NCBI GenBank assembly: GCA_028702395.1
Contig: JAQVOV010000027.1
Location: forward strand, 1 to 15,315
DNA: 15,315 bases
From: Candidatus Omnitrophota bacterium
Lineage (GTDB): Bacteria > Omnitrophota > Gorgyraeia > JABMRN01
Reading direction: 5' to 3'
Shown here one piece after another: positions 5,444 through 11,933 of this stretch. Position 1 is the first letter of the stretch. The number at the start of each line of letters is the position of its first letter. The notes beneath the pieces were generated by a model. It ran no database searches, had not been told where the DNA came from, and saw nothing but the letters and a program-made list of their open reading frames with translations. Made by a program: the position numbers and the translations under genes.

Positions 5444-7667
5444 TCTTAACAACTCTTTTTCCTGGCCAATCAAGAAGAATAGGACTTGCTATGAATATTG
5501 AAGAATAAGTACCTACTACCACACCCACCATTAATACAAATGCAAAATCATTGATAACTTCTCCACCAAAAAGAAAAAGTGCTATAACAACTGCAAATGT
5601 TGTCAATGATGTAAGTAATGTTCTGGAAAGCGTTTGATTTATACTCGCATTTATAATTTCTGCATATGATGCTTTCCTCATAAGTTTCCTATCTTCACGT
5701 ATCCTATCAAAAACAACAATTGTATCATTTATAGAATATCCCACTATTGTAAGTAAAGCTGCTATAACAGGTGTTGATATTTCTCTGCCTGTAAGACTAA
5801 GGAGTCCTAAGCATATCCCAATATCATGTAATAAAGCTATAATAGCTGCTACAGCAAACCTAACTTCAAATCTTAATGATATATATATGACCATACATAT
5901 CATTGCAAAAGCCAAAGCTTTAATGGCTTTACTTTGCAGGTCTGCCCCAACACTTGACCCTACCTTTTCAACTCTCAAAACCTCAAAATCATTATCACTG
6001 AATGTATTTTTAAATTGGGCTATGATCTTTTCAGGGTCAAGTTCAAATGATCTTATTATAAATTCTTTATTATCCCCTAATTTTTGTATAACTGCACTGC
6101 CAAGACCAATATCTTTAAGAACATCTCTTACTTGCTGAGTATCTATGGCTTTTTCAAATTTAAACTGCTGAATTGTTCCTCCTGTAAAATCTATGCCATA
6201 ATTATTACTCCCGCGTTGAGCAAAAGTAATAAGTCCTGCAACAAGTATAAACACAGAAAGAGTATATGCTATTTTTCTAAGTTTAATAAAATCTATATTA
6301 GATTTATTTATTAACTTAAGCATAGGAAGATCTTGTATTTTTTTGTTGCCTGTTGTTAGAACATCAAATACAACTCTTGTAACAAATAAAGCAGTGAACA
6401 TGCTGGAAACTATACCTATACTTAATGTTGTTGCAAACCCTCTGACAGGCCCTGTACCAAATTGAAATAGTACAAGTGCAGCTATTAAAGTAGTGACATT
6501 TGCATCTAAAATAGTAAGAAAAGCTCTGTCAAATCCGCTTTGTATAGCAGAACGAATGGATTTTCCAAGTTCTTTTTCTTCCCTGATCCTTTCAAAAATA
6601 AGAACATTAGCATCAACTGCCATACCTATGGTAAGTACAAGACCTGCAATACCAGGCAAAGTAAGTGTCCCATGGAAATATGCAAGTGCACCCATTATCA
6701 AAATAATGTTCATTACAAGTGCAAGATCCGCTATAAGTCCTGCTAAAAGGTAATATACAGCCATAAAACATAGAACTAATATTCCGCCTATTATAATAGA
6801 TCTTATACCTTTTTCTATTGAATCTTTTCCTAAAGTTGGACCTACTGTTCTTTCTTCTATCATTTTAACAGGTGCAGGCAATGCTCCAGCTCTTAAAATA
6901 ATTGCAAGGTCATTTGCTTCATCAACAGAAAAATTCCCTGTTATCTGTGCTCTACCGGAAGGTATTCTCTCTCTAATAGAAGGAGCAGATTTAACTTCTC
7001 CATCCAGAACAATAGCAAGTCGTCTATCAATATTATCGCCTGTAATTGCAGAGAAGACCGCTCCGCCTTCTTTATTAAATGTCATAGAAACATATGGTTG
7101 ATTAAATCCTGTTTGACTGAACTCTGTAGTAGCATCTACTATCATTTCACCTGTAAGTTGTGTTTTATCTTCTATAATGATAGGATCAACACTATTCTTA
7201 TCCTTTTTCAAATATTTTAGGGAATACCCCTCAACTTCTTCTCCTGCTAACAATCTTTTAACTACATCAGGATCATCTGAAACAAGTTTAAACTCTAAAT
7301 GTGCTGTTTTTCCTACAATATCAATAGCTCGTTGTCTGTCAGTAATACCAGGAAGTTGTACAATGATCTTATTTTTACCCTGTTTTTGAATGGTAGGTTC
7401 TAAAACACCAAATTGGTCTATTCTGTTTCGTATAACTTCAAGTGCTCTTTCAGGAGCATCTTTTGCAGCCTCTTCTTCTAAAGCCGAAGTATCAACTTCA
7501 AGAACCATATGCATACCACCTTGAAGGTCTAATCCCAGATTTATCTTACCTTTTTCAAGAACTTTACCATCTTTCGATACAATATCAAAAGGCGGATATG
7601 CTCTCCAAAAAGCTAAACCACCAACTATTGCAATTATGAGCAATTTCCATTTTAAGTTTTTGTGCAT
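5439..7667 (-). CDS. secDF: Fused SecD-SecF protein translocase subunit
   Basis: SecD and SecF form an inner-membrane complex that uses the proton gradient to help SecYEG export proteins. Here both are one 742-residue chain. The SecD half (about 1-440) has an N-terminal membrane segment, NLGLDLQGGMHMVLEVDT (43-60), the periplasmic stretch GEVKSAPSIRERIPSGRAQI (223-242) and the membrane motif GMAVDANVLIFERIREE (348-364). The SecF half (about 455-742) has NYGIDFTGGTIQQFKF (489-504) and IVGYSINDTIVVFDRIRED (641-659). Both carry the RND-type transmembrane helices expected, and the conserved Asp residues (D352, D655) are present. AAGGAGT precedes the ATG. yajC lies upstream, 129 nt away, with inverted hexamer arrays filling the gap. 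Confidence 0.96.
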   Translation of the reverse strand: MHKNLKWKLLIIAIVGGLAFWRAYPPFDIVSKDGKVLEKGKINLGLDLQGGMHMVLEVDTSALEEEAAKDAPERALEVIRNRIDQFGVLEPTIQKQGKNKIIVQLPGITDRQRAIDIVGKTAHLEFKLVSDDPDVVKRLLAGEEVEGYSLKYLKKDKNSVDPIIIEDKTQLTGEMIVDATTEFSQTGFNQPYVSMTFNKEGGAVFSAITGDNIDRRLAIVLDGEVKSAPSIRERIPSGRAQITGNFSVDEANDLAIILRAGALPAPVKMIEERTVGPTLGKDSIEKGIRSIIIGGILVLCFMAVYYLLAGLIADLALVMNIILIMGALAYFHGTLTLPGIAGLVLTIGMAVDANVLIFERIREEKELGKSIRSAIQSGFDRAFLTILDANVTTLIAALVLFQFGTGPVRGFATTLSIGIVSSMFTALFVTRVVFDVLTTGNKKIQDLPMLKLINKSNIDFIKLRKIAYTLSVFILVAGLITFAQRGSNNYGIDFTGGTIQQFKFEKAIDTQQVRDVLKDIGLGSAVIQKLGDNKEFIIRSFELDPEKIIAQFKNTFSDNDFEVLRVEKVGSSVGADLQSKAIKALAFAMICMVIYISLRFEVRFAVAAIIALLHDIGICLGLLSLTGREISTPVIAALLTIVGYSINDTIVVFDRIREDRKLMRKASYAEIINASINQTLSRTLLTSLTTFAVVIALFLFGGEVINDFAFVLMVGVVVGTYSSIFIASPILLDWPGKRVVKR

Positions 7668-7686
7668 TTTTACTCCTTATTTACTT

Positions 7687-7787
7687 GTGTCTGTATCTGT
7701 GTCTGTGTTGTAAAAAAACGTCTTAAAAAAAGTTTTGAAACCTAATCTAGAACGCTCCACTACTGACACAGAAACAGACACAGACAC
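7687..7787. repeat. Inverted hexamer arrays flanking AGAACGCTCCACT motif (yajC-secDF gap)
   Basis: The left arm (7687-7710) is four 6-nt units of the GTGTCT type. The right arm (7764-7787) is four units of the AGACAC type, the reverse complement. Between them lie a T/A-rich core and the motif TCTAGAACGCTCCACT (7746-7761). The two arms could pair to form a long hairpin in the transcript. This is the only locus where the unit is six rather than seven nucleotides. Confidence 0.75.
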
Positions 7788-7796
7788 TATATCCTA

Positions 7797-8108
7797 TTAA
7801 TTCTTCTTCTTAACTACCGTTAAAATATAACTCTTTAATACTTCGATCTTAGTGTTATCATCTATCCTTACAACAAAAGTTTTATCCTTGACATTTACAA
7901 TTGTACCGCAAATACCACCGGAAGTAATGATCTCATCATTTTTACCTAAAGCTGATATCATTTTCTTATGTTCTTCCTGTTGTTTTTTCTGTGGTCTGAT
8001 AAGCAGAAAATAAAATATACCAAGTATCAATATCATTGGCAAAAACCCTATTATAGGGTTTGGTTGTACTGGTATAGTCTGTGATGTTTGTGCGTAAGCG
8101 CTTAACAT
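7797..8108 (-). CDS. yajC: Sec translocon accessory protein YajC
   Basis: YajC is a small single-pass inner-membrane protein associated with the SecDF complex. The 103-residue product has a Pro-rich start, one hydrophobic segment IIGFLPMILILGIFYFLLI (19-37), then the hallmark RPQKKQQEEHKKM (38-50) and a small beta-rich cytoplasmic domain ending VLKSYILTVVKKKN. Length is typical. A strong AAGGAGG lies 5 nt before the ATG. It sits between tgt and secDF as in many bacteria. Confidence 0.95.
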   Translation of the reverse strand: MLSAYAQTSQTIPVQPNPIIGFLPMILILGIFYFLLIRPQKKQQEEHKKMISALGKNDEIITSGGICGTIVNVKDKTFVVRIDDNTKIEVLKSYILTVVKKKN

Positions 8109-8128
8109 TTTTCCTCCTTGATAGCATG

Positions 8129-8209
8129 GTCGAAAATCGGTAGTCGAGAACCGGAAATCGGCTATTTATAATGTCTTCCGACTTTCGATTTTCGACTTTC
8201 GACTCCCGA
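8129..8209. repeat. Inverted heptamer arrays in the tgt-yajC gap
   Basis: Left arm (8129-8163): GTCGAAA, ATCGGTA, GTCGAGA, ACCGGAA, ATCGGCT. Right arm (8175-8209): CTTCCGA, CTTTCGA, TTTTCGA, CTTTCGA, CTCCCGA. The arms are complementary in type (TCGAAA versus TTTCGA), separated by 11 nt, and run from just past the tgt stop to just before the yajC ribosome binding site. The GTTCCAC motif seen at other loci is not recognisable here. Confidence 0.75.
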
Positions 8210-8216
8210 AGATTTG

Positions 8217-9329
8217 TTATCCTTTGTTCTTATACTTTTTCTTAAAACTATTATAAAACTTCTTATAATTATCCGCTAAAATTGCTTCCCTAGCAGAGTT
8301 TATAAGTTTAACATAAAACTGAATATTATGCAATGAAACTAATTTTAACGCTAATATTTCCCCTACATTAAAAAGATGTCTTATATATGCTTTAGTATGA
8401 TTTTTACAAGTATAACAATCACATTTTTTGTCTATTGGAGTGAGATCTTCTTTGAACTTGGCATTTTTAAGATTTATTTCCCCTGAAAATGTAAAAGCTT
8501 GACCGTTCCTGCCATTTCTTGCAGGAATAACGCAATCAAACATATCTATACCATAGTATATGGCATCAAGCATATCAAGGGGTAATCCTACACCCATAAG
8601 ATATCTTGGTTTATTTTCAGGTAAAAGAGCTGTTGTATATTCAGTAACTTCACGAATTATCTCACCTGATTCTCCTACTGCAACACCTCCTATTGCATAC
8701 CCGTCAAAATCAAGCTCTCCTAAAAACTCTGCTGAGATTTTTCTTAGATCAAGAAAATTTGAGCCCTGAACAATTGCGAAAAGTTTTTGATCTGTTTTAA
8801 GTTTATCAAAATGAACTTTAGCTCTTTTTTCCCAATCATGTGTTATTTTAAGCGACTTTTCAACATACTCTTTTGTAGAGGGATACGGACAACATTCATC
8901 TAATGGCATCATGATATCACTGCCTAATATAGCTTGAAAATCAACAACGTTTTCAGGTGTAAAAAGATGTTTTGAACCATCTATATGTGATTTAAATGTT
9001 ACACCTTCTTTAGTTATTTTCCTAAGTTCAGATAAAGAAAAAACCTGAAACCCTCCGCTATCTGTTAAAATAGGTTTATCCCAGTTCATGAACTTATGCA
9101 ATCCCCCAGCTTTTTTTATGATCTGTGCGCCAGGTCTAAGATAAAGATGGTATGTGTTCCCTAAAATGATCTGTGCACCTGTAGATCTAACTTCATCGTT
9201 AGATAACGTCTTTACAGTAGCACGTGTACCTACAGGCATAAATACAGGTGTTTGTATATTTCCATGAGCGGTTTTTAATACCCCTGCCCGGGCTTTAGTG
9301 TTCTTGTCTTTGTGTTGTAGTTTATACAT
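8217..9329 (-). CDS. tgt: tRNA-guanine(34) transglycosylase Tgt
   Basis: Tgt exchanges guanine at position 34 of GUN-anticodon tRNAs for preQ1 in queuosine synthesis. I start it at the ATG at 9329 (MYKLQHKD...), giving 370 residues, the usual length. An in-frame ATG at 9353 and TTG at 9362 would add residues encoded by the GTAGGGGC repeat. Numbering from 9329: IQTPVFMPVGTRATVK (25-40), LTDSGGFQVFS (88-98) with the general acid-base Asp90, IVQGS (186-190), YAIGGVAVGE (211-220), FDCVIPARNGRNGQAF (264-279) with the nucleophile Asp265, and CDCYTC (303-308) with a following His for zinc. No strong Shine-Dalgarno sequence is seen at either start. queA lies directly upstream. Confidence 0.95.
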   Translation of the reverse strand: MYKLQHKDKNTKARAGVLKTAHGNIQTPVFMPVGTRATVKTLSNDEVRSTGAQIILGNTYHLYLRPGAQIIKKAGGLHKFMNWDKPILTDSGGFQVFSLSELRKITKEGVTFKSHIDGSKHLFTPENVVDFQAILGSDIMMPLDECCPYPSTKEYVEKSLKITHDWEKRAKVHFDKLKTDQKLFAIVQGSNFLDLRKISAEFLGELDFDGYAIGGVAVGESGEIIREVTEYTTALLPENKPRYLMGVGLPLDMLDAIYYGIDMFDCVIPARNGRNGQAFTFSGEINLKNAKFKEDLTPIDKKCDCYTCKNHTKAYIRHLFNVGEILALKLVSLHNIQFYVKLINSAREAILADNYKKFYNSFKKKYKNKG

Positions 9330-9341
9330 AAGATCTTTCGT

Positions 9342-9404
9342 TGTAGGGGCCATTGCCCCCAATGGCCCTTCTCTTTTTGGGCCGTCGAGGGCGACGGCCC
9401 CTAC
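9342..9404. repeat. GTAGGGGC-type double hairpin at the tgt start
   Basis: The ends are TGTAGGGGCC and GGCCCCTAC. Inside lie two hairpins, GGGGCCATTG/CAATGGCCC (9346-9368) and GGGCCGTCG/CGACGGCCC (9379-9400). It begins 12 nt upstream of the chosen tgt ATG, and an in-frame upstream start within it would extend Tgt by up to 11 residues. Confidence 0.75.
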
Positions 9405-9426
9405 GAAAACCGTTATCTTTTATCTT

Positions 9427-9463
9427 GCTGATAATTTAATACCAAAGGTATTAAATTATCAGC
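9427..9463. repeat. Perfect inverted repeat spanning the queA stop codon
   Basis: Arms of 17 nt (GCTGATAATTTAATACC and its complement) are separated by three nucleotides. One arm includes the last codons (Leu-Ile-Ile) and the stop codon of queA. There is no T-run after it on the minus strand, so it is not a standard terminator. It may be an RNA hairpin protecting or separating queA from tgt. Confidence 0.75.
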
Positions 9464-10500
9464 ATGGCATCGCCGTAACTGAAAAACTTGAATTTATTCT
9501 CAATGGCATATTTGTATGCATCAAATATAAGTTCTTTACCTGCAAAAGCACTTACAAGCATAAGCAAAGTTGACTTTGGTAAATGAAAATTCGTTATTAA
9601 CCCGTCTACCATTTTAAATTTATACCCGGGATAAATGAAAAGTTTAGTGAACCCTTCAAACCCTTGAAAAAGATTTCCTCCGTAACAAAATCCTTGCGGA
9701 ACATAATTTACAAATTCATCAGCCAGTGTTTCGAGAACTCTTAAAGTTGTTGTACCTGCAGCAATAATTCTTCGTTTTTCATTGCGTGCATTATTTATGA
9801 GCTTTATTTGGTCTTTATCAATAAAATAATATTCTGAATGCATATGATGGTCTAAAATATTATCTTCTTTGACAGGCGCAAAAGTACCGTAACTGACATG
9901 CAATGTAACATAAGCTATCCCAACACCTTTATCCTGAAGTTTTTCTAATATATCTTCAGTAAAATGCAGACTTGCTGTAGGAGATGCTGTTGCACCTATA
10001 TTTTTAGCAAAAACTGTCTGATATCTTTGTTTATCATTGTCTTCATCAGGCCTATCAATATATGGCGGTAAAGGGACATGCCCGCATTCTTCTAAAACTT
10101 CATTAACAGGTCTTTTAAACTCTACAAATCTTCCAAGATCAGTTCTTCCATGAACAATGACTTCTTCACCGTTTTCAAGAACAATTACTTCTCCTTCTTT
10201 GATCTTTTTTGAAGGTTTAACCAAAGCTTCAACAGGATATTTTGTCCTATCTATAACAAATATCTCTACTTTACCACCTGTTTTTCTTGTTCCGAAAAGT
10301 CTGGCAGGAAGGACTTTTGTATCATTAACAACTAAAAGATCCCCTCTTTTAAAATAGTCAAGAATATCCATAAACATTTTATCTTCAAAGGTTTGTCTCT
10401 GTTTATTAAGTACAAGAAGTCTGTCATCCCCGCGTTTTTCACTTGGGTATTTAGCAATAAGCTCTTCCGGTATATTATAATCGAATTCGGATAGTTTCAT
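9451..10500 (-). CDS. queA: S-adenosylmethionine:tRNA ribosyltransferase-isomerase QueA
   Basis: QueA transfers and isomerises the ribosyl part of S-adenosylmethionine onto preQ1 in tRNA, making epoxyqueuosine. The 349-residue product begins MKLSEFDYNIPEELIAKYPS and has RGDDRLLVLN (23-32), RGDLLVVNDTKVLPARLFG (52-70), PPYIDR (145-150), YQTVFAK (159-165) and GATASPTASLHFT (168-180). It continues with VTLHVSYGTFAPV and ends FSYGDAMLII, as is usual for the family. GGAG lies about 9 nt before the ATG, within a CTTTTATCTTGGAG array end identical to that ahead of recJ. Upstream neighbours are the peptide genes of cluster B, while tgt follows 121 nt downstream. Confidence 0.96.
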   Translation of the reverse strand: MKLSEFDYNIPEELIAKYPSEKRGDDRLLVLNKQRQTFEDKMFMDILDYFKRGDLLVVNDTKVLPARLFGTRKTGGKVEIFVIDRTKYPVEALVKPSKKIKEGEVIVLENGEEVIVHGRTDLGRFVEFKRPVNEVLEECGHVPLPPYIDRPDEDNDKQRYQTVFAKNIGATASPTASLHFTEDILEKLQDKGVGIAYVTLHVSYGTFAPVKEDNILDHHMHSEYYFIDKDQIKLINNARNEKRRIIAAGTTTLRVLETLADEFVNYVPQGFCYGGNLFQGFEGFTKLFIYPGYKFKMVDGLITNFHLPKSTLLMLVSAFAGKELIFDAYKYAIENKFKFFSYGDAMLII

Positions 10501-10512
10501 AGTCTTTTCACT

Positions 10513-10540
10513 CCAAGATAAAAGACAAAAGATAAAAATC
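10513..10540. repeat. Heptamer array, AAAAGAT type, upstream of queA
   Basis: Units CCAAGAT, AAAAGAC, AAAAGAT, AAAAATC. The first three are identical to the array before recJ (4956-4976). On the minus strand it provides the CTTGGAG ribosome binding site of queA. Confidence 0.7.
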
Positions 10541-10570
10541 TGGTTATCATTATGGAATCTTATTTTTTTA

Positions 10571-10600
10571 TGTAGGGGCGTATTGCAATACGCCCCTACA
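10571..10600. repeat. GTAGGGGCG palindromic repeat
   Basis: Perfect 30-nt palindrome with arm TGTAGGGGCGTATTG. Identical to 14568-14597 and the parent form of the interrupted copy at 1206-1253. Confidence 0.88.
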
Positions 10601-10609
10601 TAAACAACG

Positions 10610-10650
10610 TTCAGGACGCTCCACCCTTTTACCTTTTACCTTTTTATTTA
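10610..10650. repeat. AGGACGCTCCACC motif plus CTTTTAC heptamer array
   Basis: The motif TTCAGGACGCTCCACC is followed by CTTTTAC, CTTTTAC, CTTTTTA and a partial unit. It lies 130 nt downstream of the 10780 peptide gene's stop, further than at other loci. Confidence 0.6.
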
Positions 10651-10779
10651 AATAGGCCAATTCTAAAATTTTGGTTAAAACCATATTTAAAAACTTGGAT
10701 ATTATATAATATTAAATTTAAGAAGGCAAGAAGGAATCTATATCTTTTTTGGACTTGAATTTAAAGATTTTAAAAAATT

Positions 10780-11004
10780 TTAAGAAGGAATAGCTTCAAC
10801 AACTATACCCTTTGTTCCCATACTATTTGCCACACCTTTAACGCTAACATGGCAGTAAGGGCCAAACCCACCTGCAAAACATTTCAGAGATACTGTTGTT
10901 ACAAAATAAACTCCTCCAATTTGACACACTTGTAAAACAGCCTGCTCAGGATCAAGGTTAACTGATCTTATTTTTGGTTGTGTATATTTTTTATTGTTTT
11001 TCAT
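10780..11004 (-). CDS. Cys-containing short peptide, YxxP-leader family (74 aa)
   Basis: This 74-residue member begins MKNNKKYTQPKIRSVNLDPE (Y7-x-x-P10-x-I12), with LQVC at Cys27 followed by QIGGVYF. Cys42 and Cys51 are 8 residues apart, HVSVKG follows, and the C-terminus is IPS. The NN insertion in the leader is shared with the 2808-3047 member and FGPYC-x-x-SV with the 2102-2332 member, so cluster A and B genes are intermixed in similarity. The conserved AAGTACAAGGATAAACACTG block lies just upstream (11013-11034). No clear ribosome binding site is seen. Function is unknown. Confidence 0.8.
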   Translation of the reverse strand: MKNNKKYTQPKIRSVNLDPEQAVLQVCQIGGVYFVTTVSLKCFAGGFGPYCHVSVKGVANSMGTKGIVVEAIPS

Positions 11005-11012
11005 TTAATTTT

Positions 11013-11034
11013 AAGTACAAGGATAAACACTGAT
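11013..11034. repeat. Shared block upstream of peptide genes (cluster B copy)
   Basis: AAGTACAAGGATAAACACTG plus AT, nine nucleotides upstream of the 11004 start. It matches 1864-1885 exactly over this length and 3069-3087 and 11772-11789 closely. Confidence 0.55.
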
Positions 11035-11139
11035 CTTGTTTTTAATATTCAAGTTTAAGATAAACACAGATAAACTTTTTTGTCATCTGGCTACTAACTT
11101 CGATTGTGAACATTTCACTCTTCTATCTCTTTTATTAAC

Positions 11140-11159
11140 GGAACAGGCAGGCCTGTTCC
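11140..11159. repeat. GGAACAGGC hairpin
   Basis: GGAACAGGC and GCCTGTTCC form a 9-bp stem with a 2-nt loop. There is no adjacent T-run on the minus strand. It lies between the gene remnant at 11239 and the 11004 gene. Confidence 0.5.
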
Positions 11160-11180
11160 CTCCATTCAGCCCCTTCATCC

Positions 11181-11215
11181 ATTTTATCTTTTGTCTTAGT
11201 CCTTTTCTCTTGCTT
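11181..11215. repeat. Heptamer array, CTTTTGT type, beside the peptide remnant
   Basis: Units ATTTTAT, CTTTTGT, CTTAGTC, CTTTTCT, CTTGCTT. It begins 9 nt past the premature stop codon of the remnant gene at 11225-11239, where the rest of that gene would have been. Confidence 0.6.
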
Positions 11216-11224
11216 CCCAGTTTA

Positions 11225-11239
11225 TATGTATTTTTTCAT
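11225..11239 (-). pseudogene. Five-codon remnant of a peptide-family gene (leader start only)
   Basis: ATG AAA AAA TAC ATA, with the stop TAA at 11222-11224, encodes MKKYI, the exact opening of the family leader. It has AAAGG about 5 nt upstream and sits 27 nt past the stop of the 11267 gene, the spacing of a next operon member. Beyond the stop the sequence turns into a heptamer array. I read it as a family gene truncated by deletion or repeat expansion. Five codons could arise by chance, so confidence is moderate. Confidence 0.45.
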
Positions 11240-11266
11240 TATAACCTTTGTTTTTAACAAACAATA

Positions 11267-11491
11267 TCATGAAGGCATTCCTGTAATTTGAGCAAAATCT
11301 GACATCCCTGCACCAACCCCTCTAACAGTGTTAACACAGTTTCGAGGCCTTCCTATAGATGTTGTTGCTCCAAATGCCAAACATTGAGTCGTAGCAGCAA
11401 ACCACATACCATCGATCATACAGATCTCTAATATTGCTTGATCTGGATCAAGTAAAACGGATTTTATTTTTGGCTCTATATATTTTTTCAT
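11267..11491 (-). CDS. Cys-containing short peptide, YxxP-leader family (74 aa)
   Basis: This 74-residue member has the leader MKKYIEPKIKSVLLDPDQAI, with LEIC at Cys24, then MIDGMWF, where Trp replaces the usual Tyr and a single Gly is kept. Cys37 and Cys52 are 14 residues apart, VNTVRG follows, and the C-terminus is MPS. It follows the 11516-11749 gene by 24 nt, so the two are probably co-transcribed. No Shine-Dalgarno sequence is evident. Function is unknown. Confidence 0.8.
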   Translation of the reverse strand: MKKYIEPKIKSVLLDPDQAILEICMIDGMWFAATTQCLAFGATTSIGRPRNCVNTVRGVGAGMSDFAQITGMPS

Positions 11492-11515
11492 TTTATTTAT
11501 TTTTCTATTACTTTT

Positions 11516-11749
11516 TTATGACGGAATACCGCTAGCTGACCAGCGAGTAGTAGTTACACCTGTATAAGGCCCTCTTGCTCTATTACCAGCAGTACATATC
11601 ATTGGCGCAGGTCCTGATGTTCCTTGCGAACCCACACAACTTGAAGGATTCAAAGATAAATATACTCCTGCCACAACACACACTTGTAAAATTGCTTGAT
11701 CAGGATCGAGTTCAACTGATTTTATTTTTGGTTGTATGTATTTTTTCAT
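11516..11749 (-). CDS. Cys-containing short peptide, YxxP-leader family (77 aa)
   Basis: This 77-residue member has the leader MKKYIQPKIKSVELDPDQAI, with LQVC at Cys24, then VVAGVYL. Cys38 and Cys52 are 13 residues apart, and TAGNRARG replaces the usual xxSVKG, so the KG/RG step is kept but shifted by two residues. The C-terminus is IPS. It is the first gene of cluster B in transcription order. The 123-nt repeat (11773-11895) lies 23 nt upstream of its start, as for the 2808-3047 gene. Function is unknown. Confidence 0.8.
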   Translation of the reverse strand: MKKYIQPKIKSVELDPDQAILQVCVVAGVYLSLNPSSCVGSQGTSGPAPMICTAGNRARGPYTGVTTTRWSASGIPS

Positions 11750-11772
11750 TTTGTTTTTTCTTTTATTTTAAA

Positions 11773-11895
11773 TACAAGGATTAACACAGATGACAGAATA
11801 AAAATGCTTAATTTTTATTCTGTCATCCCGGTTTTGCCGGCTAAAAGCCGGCAAATACCGGGATCTAAAACATTTTCAAGATAAACACTGATAAC
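11773..11895. repeat. 123-nt long repeat, copy in cluster B
   Basis: Second copy of 3071-3194, with the two hairpins at 11790-11826 and 11827-11862. High identity over a spacing of 8.7 kb points to recent duplication or recombination between the two peptide clusters. Confidence 0.85.
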
Positions 11896-11933
11896 TTTTT
11901 ATAATTTCTCAATTAGATTTTTTCACAAAAAAA

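Larger units (their letters stand above)
10501..10779. other. Repeat-rich spacer between peptide cluster B and queA
   Basis: This 279-nt spacer holds two heptamer arrays (10513-10540 and 10626-10650), a GTAGGGGC palindrome (10571-10600), the motif TTCAGGACGCTCCACC (10610-10625) and an AT-rich stretch with AAGAAGG repeats near 10721-10733. I see no gene and no clear terminator for cluster B. Confidence 0.55.

Noticed and set aside
9330..9362. Longer Tgt start (TTG at 9362 or ATG at 9353)
   Set aside because: The extra residues come from the GTAGGGGC repeat, and the 370-residue form matches the family length. Not fully excluded.
11036..11257. Plus-strand open frame of 73 codons between peptide genes
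   Set aside because: Low-complexity Phe/Leu-rich translation of heptamer and hairpin repeats with no ribosome binding site.
1..11749. Lasso peptide precursors
   Set aside because: The YxxP motif is present, but there is no Thr at -2 before a Gly-led core, no ring Asp/Glu at the expected place, and no B or C enzymes in the window.
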